Shown here: one piece after another, positions 1 through 7,260 of the stretch
How the letters are laid out: every line of letters starts with the position of its first letter
Numbering within the stretch: position 1 is the first letter of the stretch
From: Citromicrobium sp.
Lineage (GTDB): Bacteria > Pseudomonadota > Alphaproteobacteria > Sphingomonadales > Sphingomonadaceae
Assembly (NCBI GenBank): GCA_002729695.1
Contig: PBYQ01000022.1
Span: 1-63,897 of the forward strand
Direction: 5' to 3'
DNA: 63,897 nucleotides
Notes under the pieces: generated by a model
The model's database searches: none
Told to the model about the DNA's origin: nothing
What the model saw: only the letters and a program-made list of their open reading frames with translations
Translations under genes and position numbers: made by a program

Positions 1-166
1 AGAAATCGATCGCGATTCCGTCCTTCACCCAGTCACCGTAGCGCGTGGGGCTGAGGCCCTTGGGGTCCTCCACGCTCGCGTCGATGGGTTCGGGCGCAGG
101 CGCGGGATCGTCTTTCCAGTGCGCAGGCTTCTTGAAGTCTTCGGGGCGTTCGGTAGCGCGTTTCAT
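1..166 (-). CDS. DUF1674 / SDHAF4-like succinate dehydrogenase assembly factor, 3' end cut by window edge
   Basis: The 55 visible residues begin MKRATERPEDFKKPAHW and end at the window edge with PTRYGDWVKDGIAIDF. That tail is the hallmark of the DUF1674 family, whose mitochondrial member SDHAF4 helps insert the flavinated subunit into succinate dehydrogenase. Family members usually stop right after the final Asp-Phe, so probably only the stop codon is missing. The gene is divergent from rsmB with a 37-base gap. The role in complex II assembly is inferred from the family. Confidence 0.8.
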   Translation of the reverse strand, partial: MKRATERPEDFKKPAHWKDDPAPAPEPIDASVEDPKGLSPTRYGDWVKDGIAIDF

Positions 167-203
167 ATGAGAGAAATGATCCTGTCCGTTCGCGAATTCA
201 AGC

Positions 204-1460
204 ATGGCTAAAGCCGGTAGCGAGGTTCCCGGCCTGCCCGCACGCCGCGCGGCGCTGCGCCTGCTCGACGGCGTGCTGCGCCGGGGTGAGACGCTGGAGC
301 AGAACGAGACGGCGGCGCTGCGCGGTCTGCCCGCGCCCGACGCGGGGCTGGCGCGCGCGATCGCGGCGGAAACCTTGCGCTGGCTGGTCAATTTCGATGC
401 GCTGATCGACAGCGTGACGCGCGAGGTTCTTCCCGACGATGCCAAGTCGCGCACCGTGCTTAGGCTGATGCTCGCGCAATGGCTGCGGCTGGATACGCCG
501 CCGCACGCGGTGGTCGCGACCGCGCTGCCGCTGCTGTCGGGCGGGCCCAAGCGGCTGGCGCATGGCGTGTTCGGCGCGCTGACCAAGCGTGGGGTAGAAC
601 TGCCCGCCGCGCCCACACTGCCCGAAGCGGTGGGAGAACGCTGGGGTGAACGTGCCGGAGCCATCGCCGGGGGCCTCGCTGAGCCGCCGCCGCTCGACCT
701 GACGCTGCGCGATCCCGCACAGACCGCCGAATGGGCGGTGAAATTCGGCGCGGACAGTCTGATGCCCGGTCACCTGCGCCTCTCGCGTGGGCAGGCGGTG
801 CACGGGCTCGAAGGGTTCGAGGATGGCGCATGGTGGGTGCAGGACCTCGCCGCCTCGCTCCCCGCGCGCCTGCTGGGTGAGGGTGGCGGCAAGCGCGCGC
901 TCGACCTGTGCGCCGCGCCGGGCGGCAAGACGCTGCAACTCGCAGCGCAGGGGTGGCAGGTGACCGCGCTCGACATCTCGGCCAAGCGGCTCAAGCTGCT
1001 GGAGGAAAACCTCAAGCGCACCGGACTGGAAGCCGAGGTAATCGCCGCCGATGCCTTCAAGTGGGAGCCCCCAACGGAAAATGGCGCGAAGTTCGACGCG
1101 ATCCTGATCGACGCGCCGTGCACCGCCACAGGGACCGCACGCCGCCACCCCGATGTGCTCCACCGTATCGGCCCGCGCCAGATCGAGCAGATGGCCGAAG
1201 TGCAGGCGCGCCTGATCGAGCGCGCGAGCGGGTGGCTCACGCCCGGTGGGATGCTGGTCTATGCGGTGTGTTCGTTGGAGAGCGACGAAGGTGAGGACCA
1301 GGCGGAGAAAGTCTGGCTCCCGCGCGAGCCAATCAGCGCAGAGGAACTGCCCGCAGGCCTGTCACCCACCGCGCACGGCACCCTGCGCACCGACCCCGGC
1401 ATGCTGCCGGAACACGGCGGTTTGGACGGATTCTTCATCGCACGCTGGCGGAACAGTTAG
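204..1460 (+). CDS. rsmB: 16S rRNA (cytosine-967-C5)-methyltransferase RsmB
   Basis: The 418-residue protein has an N-terminal NusB-like helical domain (about residues 1-130) followed by a class I SAM-dependent methyltransferase domain. The SAM loop CAAPGGKTLQLA (about residue 236) and the catalytic motif IDAPCTATGTARRHPD (about residue 300) are the Cys-containing signatures of RsmB/NSUN m5C RNA methyltransferases. It methylates C967 of 16S rRNA in the cytoplasm. The length matches the family. The start ATG is the first in frame and lies 37 bases from the divergent DUF1674 gene. Confidence 0.93.
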   Translation: MAKAGSEVPGLPARRAALRLLDGVLRRGETLEQNETAALRGLPAPDAGLARAIAAETLRWLVNFDALIDSVTREVLPDDAKSRTVLRLMLAQWLRLDTPPHAVVATALPLLSGGPKRLAHGVFGALTKRGVELPAAPTLPEAVGERWGERAGAIAGGLAEPPPLDLTLRDPAQTAEWAVKFGADSLMPGHLRLSRGQAVHGLEGFEDGAWWVQDLAASLPARLLGEGGGKRALDLCAAPGGKTLQLAAQGWQVTALDISAKRLKLLEENLKRTGLEAEVIAADAFKWEPPTENGAKFDAILIDAPCTATGTARRHPDVLHRIGPRQIEQMAEVQARLIERASGWLTPGGMLVYAVCSLESDEGEDQAEKVWLPREPISAEELPAGLSPTAHGTLRTDPGMLPEHGGLDGFFIARWRNS

Positions 1461-1468
1461 CCACAAAA

Positions 1469-1562
1469 CTCCCTTCCCTTGGGGGAGGGGCTGGGGGTTG
1501 GGGATCTACGCCATTGGCGTGGGCACACCCCCACCCGACCTCCCCCTTTAGGGGGAGGAGGA
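1469..1562. repeat. REP-like GC-rich inverted doublet between convergent genes
   Basis: The space between rsmB and the PPOX gene holds two opposed G/C-rich units. One is CTTGGGGGAGGGGCTGGGGG (1478-1497); the other is its approximate mirror, made of CACCCCCACC followed by CCTCCCCCTTTAGGGGGAGG. Together they can fold into nested hairpins and probably act as a two-way terminator. A related half-unit lies at 63822-63857, so this is a dispersed repeat. Confidence 0.7.
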
Positions 1563-1564
1563 TA

Positions 1565-1984
1565 CTAGCCGCCCATATCGACCACGCCTTCGTTCTCGCC
1601 GTAAAGCTCGGCTTCCGTCGCAGTTACCTTCACGATTAGCACGCCGTCCTGCTCGTCCGGGCCATGGCCGAACCACTTTTCGATGTCGGGCGTCCAGTGT
1701 TCCTTGATCAGCTCGGGGTCGTCGTGGACGCTCGCGGTGCCGCGGATCGTCAGCCACACGCCATCGCTTTGGAAATCTAGTGCGACATGATCGTCGCGGT
1801 CGATATCGCGTAGCTTGCGGGTGTCGGGCGATGTGAAGTAATAGCTGTCGCCGTCGTAATCGACCTGCGCGTTTTTGCTCATCGGACGACTGTTGAGCGT
1901 GCCGTCGGGGCCGTGGGTGGTCATCATGCACAGATCCATGCTCCGCATGGTCTGGGCGATCATTTTTCTGTCAGGTTTGGGCAT
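1565..1984 (-). CDS. pyridoxamine 5'-phosphate oxidase-family (general stress protein 26-like) protein
   Basis: The 139-residue protein folds as a split-barrel flavin-binding domain by family resemblance. The N-terminal half has MTTHGPDGTLNSRPM and VDYDGDSYYFTSP, typical of the general-stress PPOX-like group, which binds FMN, FAD or F420. The ATG at 1984 is chosen because AAGGA stands 9 bases upstream; an in-frame ATG 20 codons earlier lacks such a site. It converges on rsmB across the hairpin repeat. The substrate is unknown. Confidence 0.8.
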   Translation of the reverse strand: MPKPDRKMIAQTMRSMDLCMMTTHGPDGTLNSRPMSKNAQVDYDGDSYYFTSPDTRKLRDIDRDDHVALDFQSDGVWLTIRGTASVHDDPELIKEHWTPDIEKWFGHGPDEQDGVLIVKVTATEAELYGENEGVVDMGG

Positions 1985-2056
1985 CCGGAAGATTCCTTGT
2001 GCATCTGCCAAAACGAACCCCGGCGCAATCTGCGCGTTCCGCATAATCGTCCGACC

Positions 2057-2461
2057 CTAGTGGTTCGAACAAATATGCTCGATCCAATAGTCGTTCATCC
2101 AGTCTTCGTAGCCGAGCAATTCGCCCTGCCGTCGCTCATGCTCAGCAGTCCAGCGTTCGTCGCCGTGGAGCAGCGCGAGATAGGCGTCTGCGCGCCATTC
2201 TTCCCCGGGAAGTGCGAAGAAGATCCAATGGGCGGTGTAGGGGCGTACCCCGGCACCGGGCAGGAAATAATCGCTGCGCATGATGCGGTTGCTTGCCACA
2301 TGCCTGTCGAACAGACGAATGTAACGGGCGACGACTTCGGGGAATTGGTCCTTCCCGTCCACGAAAACCGCTATCGGCTTTCGCCCCGCCATCATCAGGC
2401 CGAACTCGCGGTTCGTGTGGATCAGATAGGGAAGGGAGCGAAGGAGGCTGTTTAGCACCAA
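2057..2461 (-). CDS. hypothetical protein, about 134 residues
   Basis: I do not recognise this family. The translation is soluble, rich in aromatic and acidic residues (GVRPYTAHWIFFALPGEEW, EDWMNDYWIEHICSNH) and has no signal peptide. It lies 72 bases upstream of the PPOX-like gene in the same direction and could share its transcript. The start is uncertain: TTG at 2461, GTG at 2458 or the paired ATGs at 2395/2392 are possible, and none has a clear Shine-Dalgarno sequence. Confidence 0.6.
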   Translation of the reverse strand: MVLNSLLRSLPYLIHTNREFGLMMAGRKPIAVFVDGKDQFPEVVARYIRLFDRHVASNRIMRSDYFLPGAGVRPYTAHWIFFALPGEEWRADAYLALLHGDERWTAEHERRQGELLGYEDWMNDYWIEHICSNH

Positions 2462-2536
2462 ACGGGTCTAGCGCGCGTTCGAGACCAAAGCCATGCGCTG
2501 CGATCGGGGCTCGCTCGAAACACGGATGGCAGGAAG

Positions 2537-2580
2537 GGCACCCGCCGGGCGCGCCGATAGACGCAAGCCCGGCGGGTGCC
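2537..2580 (-). terminator. strong stem-loop after the FKBP gene
   Basis: A perfect 14-bp inverted repeat (GGCACCCGCCGGGC at 2537-2550 and its complement at 2567-2580) with a 16-base loop follows the FKBP stop codon. There is no T run, so it is either a Rho-assisted terminator or an mRNA 3'-end stabiliser. Confidence 0.6.
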
Positions 2581-2589
2581 GGAACAGCC

Positions 2590-3027
2590 CTACGCGGCTT
2601 CCTTGATCTCGACCAGCGTCACGCCGAAGGTCAGGTCTTCGCCTGCCAGCGGGTGGTTGCCGTCGGCCTTGACCGAGTTGTCGTGCACTTCGGTGATGAC
2701 GAGCTGGATCGGCTGGCCGTCCTGGCCTTGCGCGGAAAGCTGCATGCCCGGCTGCGGGGCGGGTTCTGCGGGCAGGTTCTCGCGCGGCACGTCGATCACC
2801 AGTTCCTCGCGGCGCGGGCCGAAGGCGTTTTCGCTGTCGATCTTGACCTGCTGGACCGAGCCGACTTCCATCCCGTCGAGCGCGGCTTCGATCTGCGGGA
2901 AGATTTCCTGCTTGCCGAGCGTGACGACCTGCGGGCCGCTTTCCTCGGTGTTGCCGACGACCTGTCCGGCATCGGTCTTCACGACGAAATCTATGGCGAC
3001 GGTGTCGCCCTGCTTGGCGGTAGGCAT
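2590..3027 (-). CDS. FKBP-type peptidyl-prolyl cis-trans isomerase (SlyD-like)
   Basis: The 145-residue protein starts MPTAKQGDTVAIDFVVKTDA. It carries the split FKBP fold of the SlyD group with the chaperone insert ('insert-in-flap') between about residues 60 and 125, and the closing motif NHPLAGEDLTFGVTLVEI. It should catalyse prolyl isomerisation and assist folding in the cytoplasm. The His/Cys-rich metal-binding tail of E. coli SlyD is absent. The ATG at 3027 has AGGA upstream. Longer in-frame translations run into the intergenic repeat and are unlikely. Confidence 0.9.
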   Translation of the reverse strand: MPTAKQGDTVAIDFVVKTDAGQVVGNTEESGPQVVTLGKQEIFPQIEAALDGMEVGSVQQVKIDSENAFGPRREELVIDVPRENLPAEPAPQPGMQLSAQGQDGQPIQLVITEVHDNSVKADGNHPLAGEDLTFGVTLVEIKEAA

Positions 3028-3156
3028 AAGGTATTTCCTCTCTGACTGAGGGGTGAGGGCGGCAGAAATATTGCGGCCACGGGAATATTCGATGCGCACC
3101 AACGTGGGGCCATCTGTGCGAGGCGCAACCCCGAAGTTTGAATACGCCGATAAACA

Positions 3157-3294
3157 CGCTGTCCTACAGCACCGCAGGCGTGCCATCCTCGCGTTATGCG
3201 CCACGTTACAAAAACGCCGGTCGGAACCGTCTTTTTCGACGTCCGAACCGGCGGTGGTTTTTCGGCCCCTGGACACTGTGTCAGGTGTGTCAGG
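3157..3294 (-). repeat. dispersed composite intergenic element, copy 1
   Basis: Read on the minus strand, it starts 34 bases after the msrA stop with the block CCTGACACACC-TGACACAGTGTCCAG (3294-3269). It continues with GGGGCCGAAAAACC and ends with CTGTAGGACAGCG (3169-3157). Copies 2 and 3 (48345-48470, 57496-57622) share both end blocks. This copy also contains an intrinsic terminator. Apart from these signals, the 300 bases between msrA and the FKBP gene hold no gene. Confidence 0.85.
3210..3253 (-). terminator. intrinsic terminator of msrA
   Basis: On the minus strand an imperfect stem of 11-12 bp (CGCCGGTTCGGA, plus-strand 3253-3242, pairing with TCCGACCGGCG, 3225-3215) is followed at once by TTTTT. 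It lies inside intergenic element copy 1, about 75 bases after the msrA stop. Confidence 0.7.
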
Positions 3295-3327
3295 GCAGGG
3301 GGCAGGCGGCTTGTCCGGTCGGGCGAC

Positions 3328-3882
3328 TCAGGCGTCGTCCTTCACGTATTTCTGGAAGCTCTTGCGCAGCTTCATCAGCTTGGGCGGAATGGTCGCCTGG
3401 CAATAGGGATTGCGCTGGCCTTCGCCCTCCCAGTAATCCTGGTGGTAGCCTTCGGCCGGATACCAGGTCGCGCTCTGCTCACCGTCGGACAGGCCTTCGA
3501 TGGTGGTGACCGCCATCTTGCCGTTCGCAGCATTCCAGCGCCCGATTGCGGCCTCGGCTTCTTCCTGCTGCTTGGCATCGAGCGGGAAGATCGCGCTGCG
3601 GTATTGCGTGCCGACGTCGTTGCCCTGCCGGTTGAGCTGGGTCGGGTCGTGGGTGCCGAGGAACATGTCGAGCAGTTCGGCATAGCTGATCGTGTCGGCA
3701 TCGTAGGTCACCCGCACCGCCTCGGCATGGCCGGTGTCGCCGCCGCACACCTGCTTGTAGGTCGGGTTCTCGACGCTGCCGCCGATATAGCCGCTTTCGA
3801 CCGTGTCGACGCCGATCACGTCATTCATCACGGCCTCGGTGCACCAGAAGCAGCCGCCTGCGAAAATCGCGGTCTCGCTCAT
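3328..3882 (-). CDS. msrA: peptide-methionine (S)-S-oxide reductase MsrA
   Basis: The 184-residue enzyme reduces the S-epimer of methionine sulfoxide in proteins and free Met. The catalytic motif GGCFWCTEA stands at about residues 9-17, and the family segments YIGGSVENPTYKQVCGGDTGHAEAV and HDPTQLNRQGNDVGTQYRS follow. The ATG at 3882 has AAGGAGA 8 bases upstream. Upstream in-frame Mets are not needed, because the enzyme core begins directly here. A downstream terminator lies inside repeat copy 1. Confidence 0.95.
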   Translation of the reverse strand: MSETAIFAGGCFWCTEAVMNDVIGVDTVESGYIGGSVENPTYKQVCGGDTGHAEAVRVTYDADTISYAELLDMFLGTHDPTQLNRQGNDVGTQYRSAIFPLDAKQQEEAEAAIGRWNAANGKMAVTTIEGLSDGEQSATWYPAEGYHQDYWEGEGQRNPYCQATIPPKLMKLRKSFQKYVKDDA

Positions 3883-3988
3883 ATCGTCATTCTCCTTGTT
3901 GCAAGGCGAGGTAGGAAGCCCGCCCGCACTTGTCATGGGGCGGACTGCCTCTAGGGTGCGCGCAACATCATTTTGGGGAGAATTCACC

Positions 3989-4822
3989 ATGCGCCTTGCC
4001 CTTCTTGCCGCCGCCGGAATTGCCTTTGCGACGCCCGCGCTTGCCGATCATCACGGCGAAGCGATGATGGGGGAAAGCCACGCGCACCATCATGCCTTGA
4101 CAGAGGCGATCGCGTCCGATGTGCGCGGTGAAGACGATATGCGCGACCAATGGCGCCACCCGTTCGAGACGCTCGATTTCTTCGGCGTGAAACCGGGCAT
4201 GACCGTGGTCGACTACATGCCTGCGAGCGGCTGGTACACGCGCATCCTGGTGCCCTATCTCGGCAGCGAGGGACGCTATATCGGCATCACGCCCGATCCG
4301 GCTGCGGCCGATGCCGATGGTTTCGCGGAATATTTCGGCGGCCTGCCGGGCAAGTTCGAAGCGGCGAATGGCGGCTGGAACCTCACCGGCGCGCCGGTCA
4401 GCGTCTATGCTTCGCAGGACGTGCCAGAAGCGATGAAGGGCACCGTCGACCGTGCGCTGATCTTCCGCGAAATGCACAACATCCTGCGCTCCGGCGTGAT
4501 GTACACCGAGCTGACCCGCATTCGCTCGATGCTCAAAGATGGCGGAATGCTCGGCATCGTGCAGCACCGCGCGAAGGATGATGCGCCGGCCGACTACACG
4601 CTCGGCACCAATGGCTATCTGCGGCAGGACGACGTGATCGCGCTGGTCGAGGCGCATGGGTTCGAACTGGTCGGGATGAGCGATGTGAACGCCAACCCGA
4701 ACGACACCGCCGATCACGAAGGCGGCGTGTGGCAGTTGCCGCCGGTGTGGGGCGACAAGAAGCCCGAGCTGAAGGACATCGGCGAGAGTGACCGGATGAC
4801 GCTGCTGTTCCGCAAGCGCTGA
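3989..4822 (+). CDS. secreted class I SAM-dependent methyltransferase-like protein (COG4798 type)
   Basis: The 277-residue protein opens with a signal peptide (MRLALLAAAGIAFATPALA) followed by a His-rich stretch (DHHGEAMMGESHAHHH). The mature part resembles predicted methyltransferases of the COG4798 group, with VKPGMTVVDYMPASGWYTRIL in place of the usual SAM loop and a clear Rossmann-like order (LGSEGRYIGI, ALIFREMHNI, KDGGMLGIVQHR). An exported SAM-dependent enzyme is unusual because SAM is cytoplasmic, so the true activity is uncertain. GGGGAG precedes the ATG by 8 bases. Confidence 0.8.
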   Translation: MRLALLAAAGIAFATPALADHHGEAMMGESHAHHHALTEAIASDVRGEDDMRDQWRHPFETLDFFGVKPGMTVVDYMPASGWYTRILVPYLGSEGRYIGITPDPAAADADGFAEYFGGLPGKFEAANGGWNLTGAPVSVYASQDVPEAMKGTVDRALIFREMHNILRSGVMYTELTRIRSMLKDGGMLGIVQHRAKDDAPADYTLGTNGYLRQDDVIALVEAHGFELVGMSDVNANPNDTADHEGGVWQLPPVWGDKKPELKDIGESDRMTLLFRKR

Positions 4823-4894
4823 GGCCTGTCAGAAGCGGTTCAGGTGACGGGGGGCAAAGGCTGCATGAGACATGATCTCATTCGAGGATATGCC

Positions 4895-5632
4895 ATGAAA
4901 ATGATGCACCTGCCCCTGCTCGTCACGCCGCTTGCGCTGGCTGCGTGCGACAAGCCCTACGATCCGCGCGGGGTCGACCACGACGAGACGCTGCTGTCGG
5001 TCAGCGCGACGGGCGAATCCGAAGTGCGGCCCGACGAGGCCTTCTTCCAGGTAGGGGTCGAGAATTTCGGCCAGACCGGCAAGGCGGCGAGCGATGCCAA
5101 TGCGAAGGATATCGCGAAGGTGGTCGCCGCGCTGAAGCAGGCGGGCGTTCCGGCGAAGGATATCCAGACGCGGACCGTCGGCATCCAGCGGATCCAGTAC
5201 GGCGATCGCCAGGGCCAGTACCAAGCGAACAACATCGTCGCGGTCACCGTACGCGATATCGAGAAGGCGGGCGACGCAGTGACCGCGGCGACCGAAGCGG
5301 GTGCCAACGTGTTCTCCGGCCCGGACCTGCGTATTTCGGACAGCGAGAAGGCGGCGAACACCGCTTATGGCGAAGCGTTCAAGGCCGCGAAGGCCCGCGC
5401 GCAGGCCTATGCCGATGCTGCCGACATGAAGATCGCGCGCGTGTTGACGATCCGCGATGGCGGCGGCGCGCAGGGCGATCGCTACATTCCCGGTGCACCG
5501 CCTCCGCCGCCGCCGGTCGCGCCGGTGGTCCGCACGCAGGCCATGCCGGAGGAAGGTGGCGGGGTGATCCAGCCCGGCCAGACGACCAGCCGCGTCTCGG
5601 TGCAGGTGGACTTCGCGCTGGTGCCCAAGTAA
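4895..5632 (+). CDS. SIMPL-domain (DUF541) lipoprotein
   Basis: The 245-residue product starts MKMMHLPLLVTPLALAACDK, with the lipobox LAAC at about residues 15-18, so it should be a lipoprotein. The rest is a SIMPL/DUF541 domain, with ISVSATGESEVRPDEAFFQVGV-like opening strands and the closing strands SRVSVQVDFALVPK. A Pro/Gly-rich loop (GAPPPPPPVAPV) interrupts it. Family members include BP26 and YggE, linked to oxidative stress in some hosts. The ATG at 4895 has CGAGGA upstream. It lies just before aguB. Confidence 0.82.
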   Translation: MKMMHLPLLVTPLALAACDKPYDPRGVDHDETLLSVSATGESEVRPDEAFFQVGVENFGQTGKAASDANAKDIAKVVAALKQAGVPAKDIQTRTVGIQRIQYGDRQGQYQANNIVAVTVRDIEKAGDAVTAATEAGANVFSGPDLRISDSEKAANTAYGEAFKAAKARAQAYADAADMKIARVLTIRDGGGAQGDRYIPGAPPPPPPVAPVVRTQAMPEEGGGVIQPGQTTSRVSVQVDFALVPK

Positions 5633-5641
5633 CCGGCAGCC

Positions 5642-6508
5642 ATGCGTGAGATTACCGTAGCGGCGCTCCAGCTGGAGCTTGGAGCCCAGGACGAGGCAGA
5701 GAATATCGAGGCGGTCTCCTCGCTGGTCGAGGAAGCGGCGTCGCGCGGCGCGCAGGTGATCCTGCCGCCCGAGCTGTTCGATGGCCCCTACTTCTGCAAG
5801 CACGAGGACGAGGCGCTGTTCGCCCGCGCCGCGCCGACCGCCGAGCATCCCAACGTGCGCGCGATGGCGAAGCTGGCGAAGAAGCTGGGCGTGGCGATCC
5901 CGACCAGCTTCTTCGAGAAAGACGGGCCGCACCACTACAACACGCTCGCGATGATCGACGCCGAGGGCGAGATCATGGGCGTCTATCGCAAGAGCCACAT
6001 CCCCGACGGGCCGGGCTACGAAGAGAAGTACTACTTCCGCCCAGGCAATACCGGGTTCAAGGTGTGGGACGTTCCCCTGAAAGATGGAGGCTCAACGAAG
6101 ATCGGCGTCGGCGTGTGCTGGGATCAGTGGTATCCCGAAACCGCGCGCGCGATGGCGCTGATGGGGGCCGAACTGCTGTTCTACCCCACCGCGATCGGCT
6201 CCGAGCCTTACGACGCCAGTTTCGACACCAGCCGCATGTGGCAGCGCGCGATGCAGGGGCATTCGGTCTCCAACTGTATGCCGGTGATCGCGGCGAACCG
6301 CATCGGGACCGAAGACGGGCAGACCTTCTACGGCCATTCCTTCATCACCAACGAATGGGGCGACAAGCTGGTCGAGTTCGGCCGCGACGAGGACGGCGTG
6401 CTGGTCGCTACGCTCGACCTCGTTACCGCGGCCAAGCACCGCGCGGGGATGGGCTTCTTCCGCGACCGACGGCCCGAGCTTTATGGCCGACTGGCGCAGG
6501 ACGTCTGA
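5642..6508 (+). CDS. aguB: N-carbamoylputrescine amidase
   Basis: The 288-residue enzyme belongs to the nitrilase superfamily. The Glu-Lys-Cys triad is visible: LPPELFDGPYFC (Glu about 44), YRKSHIPDGPGY (Lys about 120) and GVGVCWDQWYPE (Cys about 157). It should convert N-carbamoylputrescine to putrescine, CO2 and ammonia, the last step of the arginine-agmatine route. The partner agmatine deiminase gene (aguA) is not in this window. The start ATG is 9 bases after the SIMPL gene stop, and the 3' end overlaps folK by 26 bases. Confidence 0.93.
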   Translation: MREITVAALQLELGAQDEAENIEAVSSLVEEAASRGAQVILPPELFDGPYFCKHEDEALFARAAPTAEHPNVRAMAKLAKKLGVAIPTSFFEKDGPHHYNTLAMIDAEGEIMGVYRKSHIPDGPGYEEKYYFRPGNTGFKVWDVPLKDGGSTKIGVGVCWDQWYPETARAMALMGAELLFYPTAIGSEPYDASFDTSRMWQRAMQGHSVSNCMPVIAANRIGTEDGQTFYGHSFITNEWGDKLVEFGRDEDGVLVATLDLVTAAKHRAGMGFFRDRRPELYGRLAQDV

Positions 6509-7019
6509 TCTGGGCGCGACCTACATCATCGCGCTCGGCTCAAACCGGCGACATGGCGAGCATGGTCGTCCGCGCGAGGTGGTGCGTGCTGCGATGGAAG
6601 AACTGGCGGCGCTCGGCACGGTCACCAAGCGCAGTCCCGTGATAGAGAGTGCCCCGGTCGGCCCCGCGCAACGCCGCTTCGCCAATGCGGCGGCGGAGTT
6701 GGAGAGCGATCTCACTCCGCCGGACCTGTTGCGCGAGCTGAAGCGACAGGAGCGCAGCTTCGGCAGGCGGAGCGGGCAGGCGTGGGGAGATCGCGTGCTG
6801 GACCTCGATATCGTGCTGTGGAGCGGCGGCGTGTGGGACGAGGGCGGTCTTGCCATCCCGCACATGCATTTTCGCGAACGTGGCTTCGTATTGGGCCCGG
6901 CAAGCGCGATTTCGCCCACCTGGCGCGACCCGTTTACCGGTATGAGCTTGCGGCATTTGCAGGCACGCTTGACCCGCCCGCGCGGCAACCGTAGGGACGC
7001 GCCCTGGTTGGACCCTTAG
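6483..7019 (+). CDS. folK: 2-amino-4-hydroxy-6-hydroxymethyldihydropteridine pyrophosphokinase
   Basis: The 178-residue enzyme transfers pyrophosphate from ATP to 6-hydroxymethyl-dihydropterin in folate synthesis. Signatures are YIIALGSNRR near the N terminus, SPVIESAPVGPAQRRFANAA, and the metal-binding segment WGDRVLDLDIVLW, followed by IPHMHFRERGFVLGP. It overlaps aguB by 26 bases, which suggests translational coupling. Its last codons and TAG stop (7010-7019) lie inside the 5' acceptor stem of the tRNA-Lys gene, so mRNA and tRNA cannot both mature intact from one transcript. Confidence 0.93.
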   Translation: MADWRRTSDLGATYIIALGSNRRHGEHGRPREVVRAAMEELAALGTVTKRSPVIESAPVGPAQRRFANAAAELESDLTPPDLLRELKRQERSFGRRSGQAWGDRVLDLDIVLWSGGVWDEGGLAIPHMHFRERGFVLGPASAISPTWRDPFTGMSLRHLQARLTRPRGNRRDAPWLDP

Positions 7020-7085
7020 CTCAGTTGGTAGAGCAAGATACTTTTAATATCGAGGTCGCTGGTTCGAGCCCAGCAGGGTCCACCA
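7010..7085 (+). tRNA. tRNA-Lys (anticodon TTT)
   Basis: A cloverleaf can be drawn: acceptor GGACCCT (7010-7016) pairs with AGGGTCC (7075-7081); D-arm GCTC/GAGC; anticodon loop CTTTTAA (7041-7047) with TTT at 7043-7045; T-arm GCTGG-TTCGAGC-CCAGC; encoded CCA at 7083-7085. The anticodon stem is AT-rich, and its first pair (A7036 with G7052) is a mismatch. The 5' end overlaps the folK stop by 10 bases. Confidence 0.95.
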
Positions 7086-7260
7086 TCCCCCACCCTCGAC
7101 AGATCGCAATGGCTCGCGGCGGACGGGCGCGCCTTCGCACGCGCAACATTTTAGCATTGAAAATTTCACCCGCATTGGCCAATGCTGTAAAAGTCGTGCG
7201 CCAAGAGGCGCGGCGACTTTCCGAATCTGCAAGTTTCACGATGTCAGCTGGGCCAGTCCG

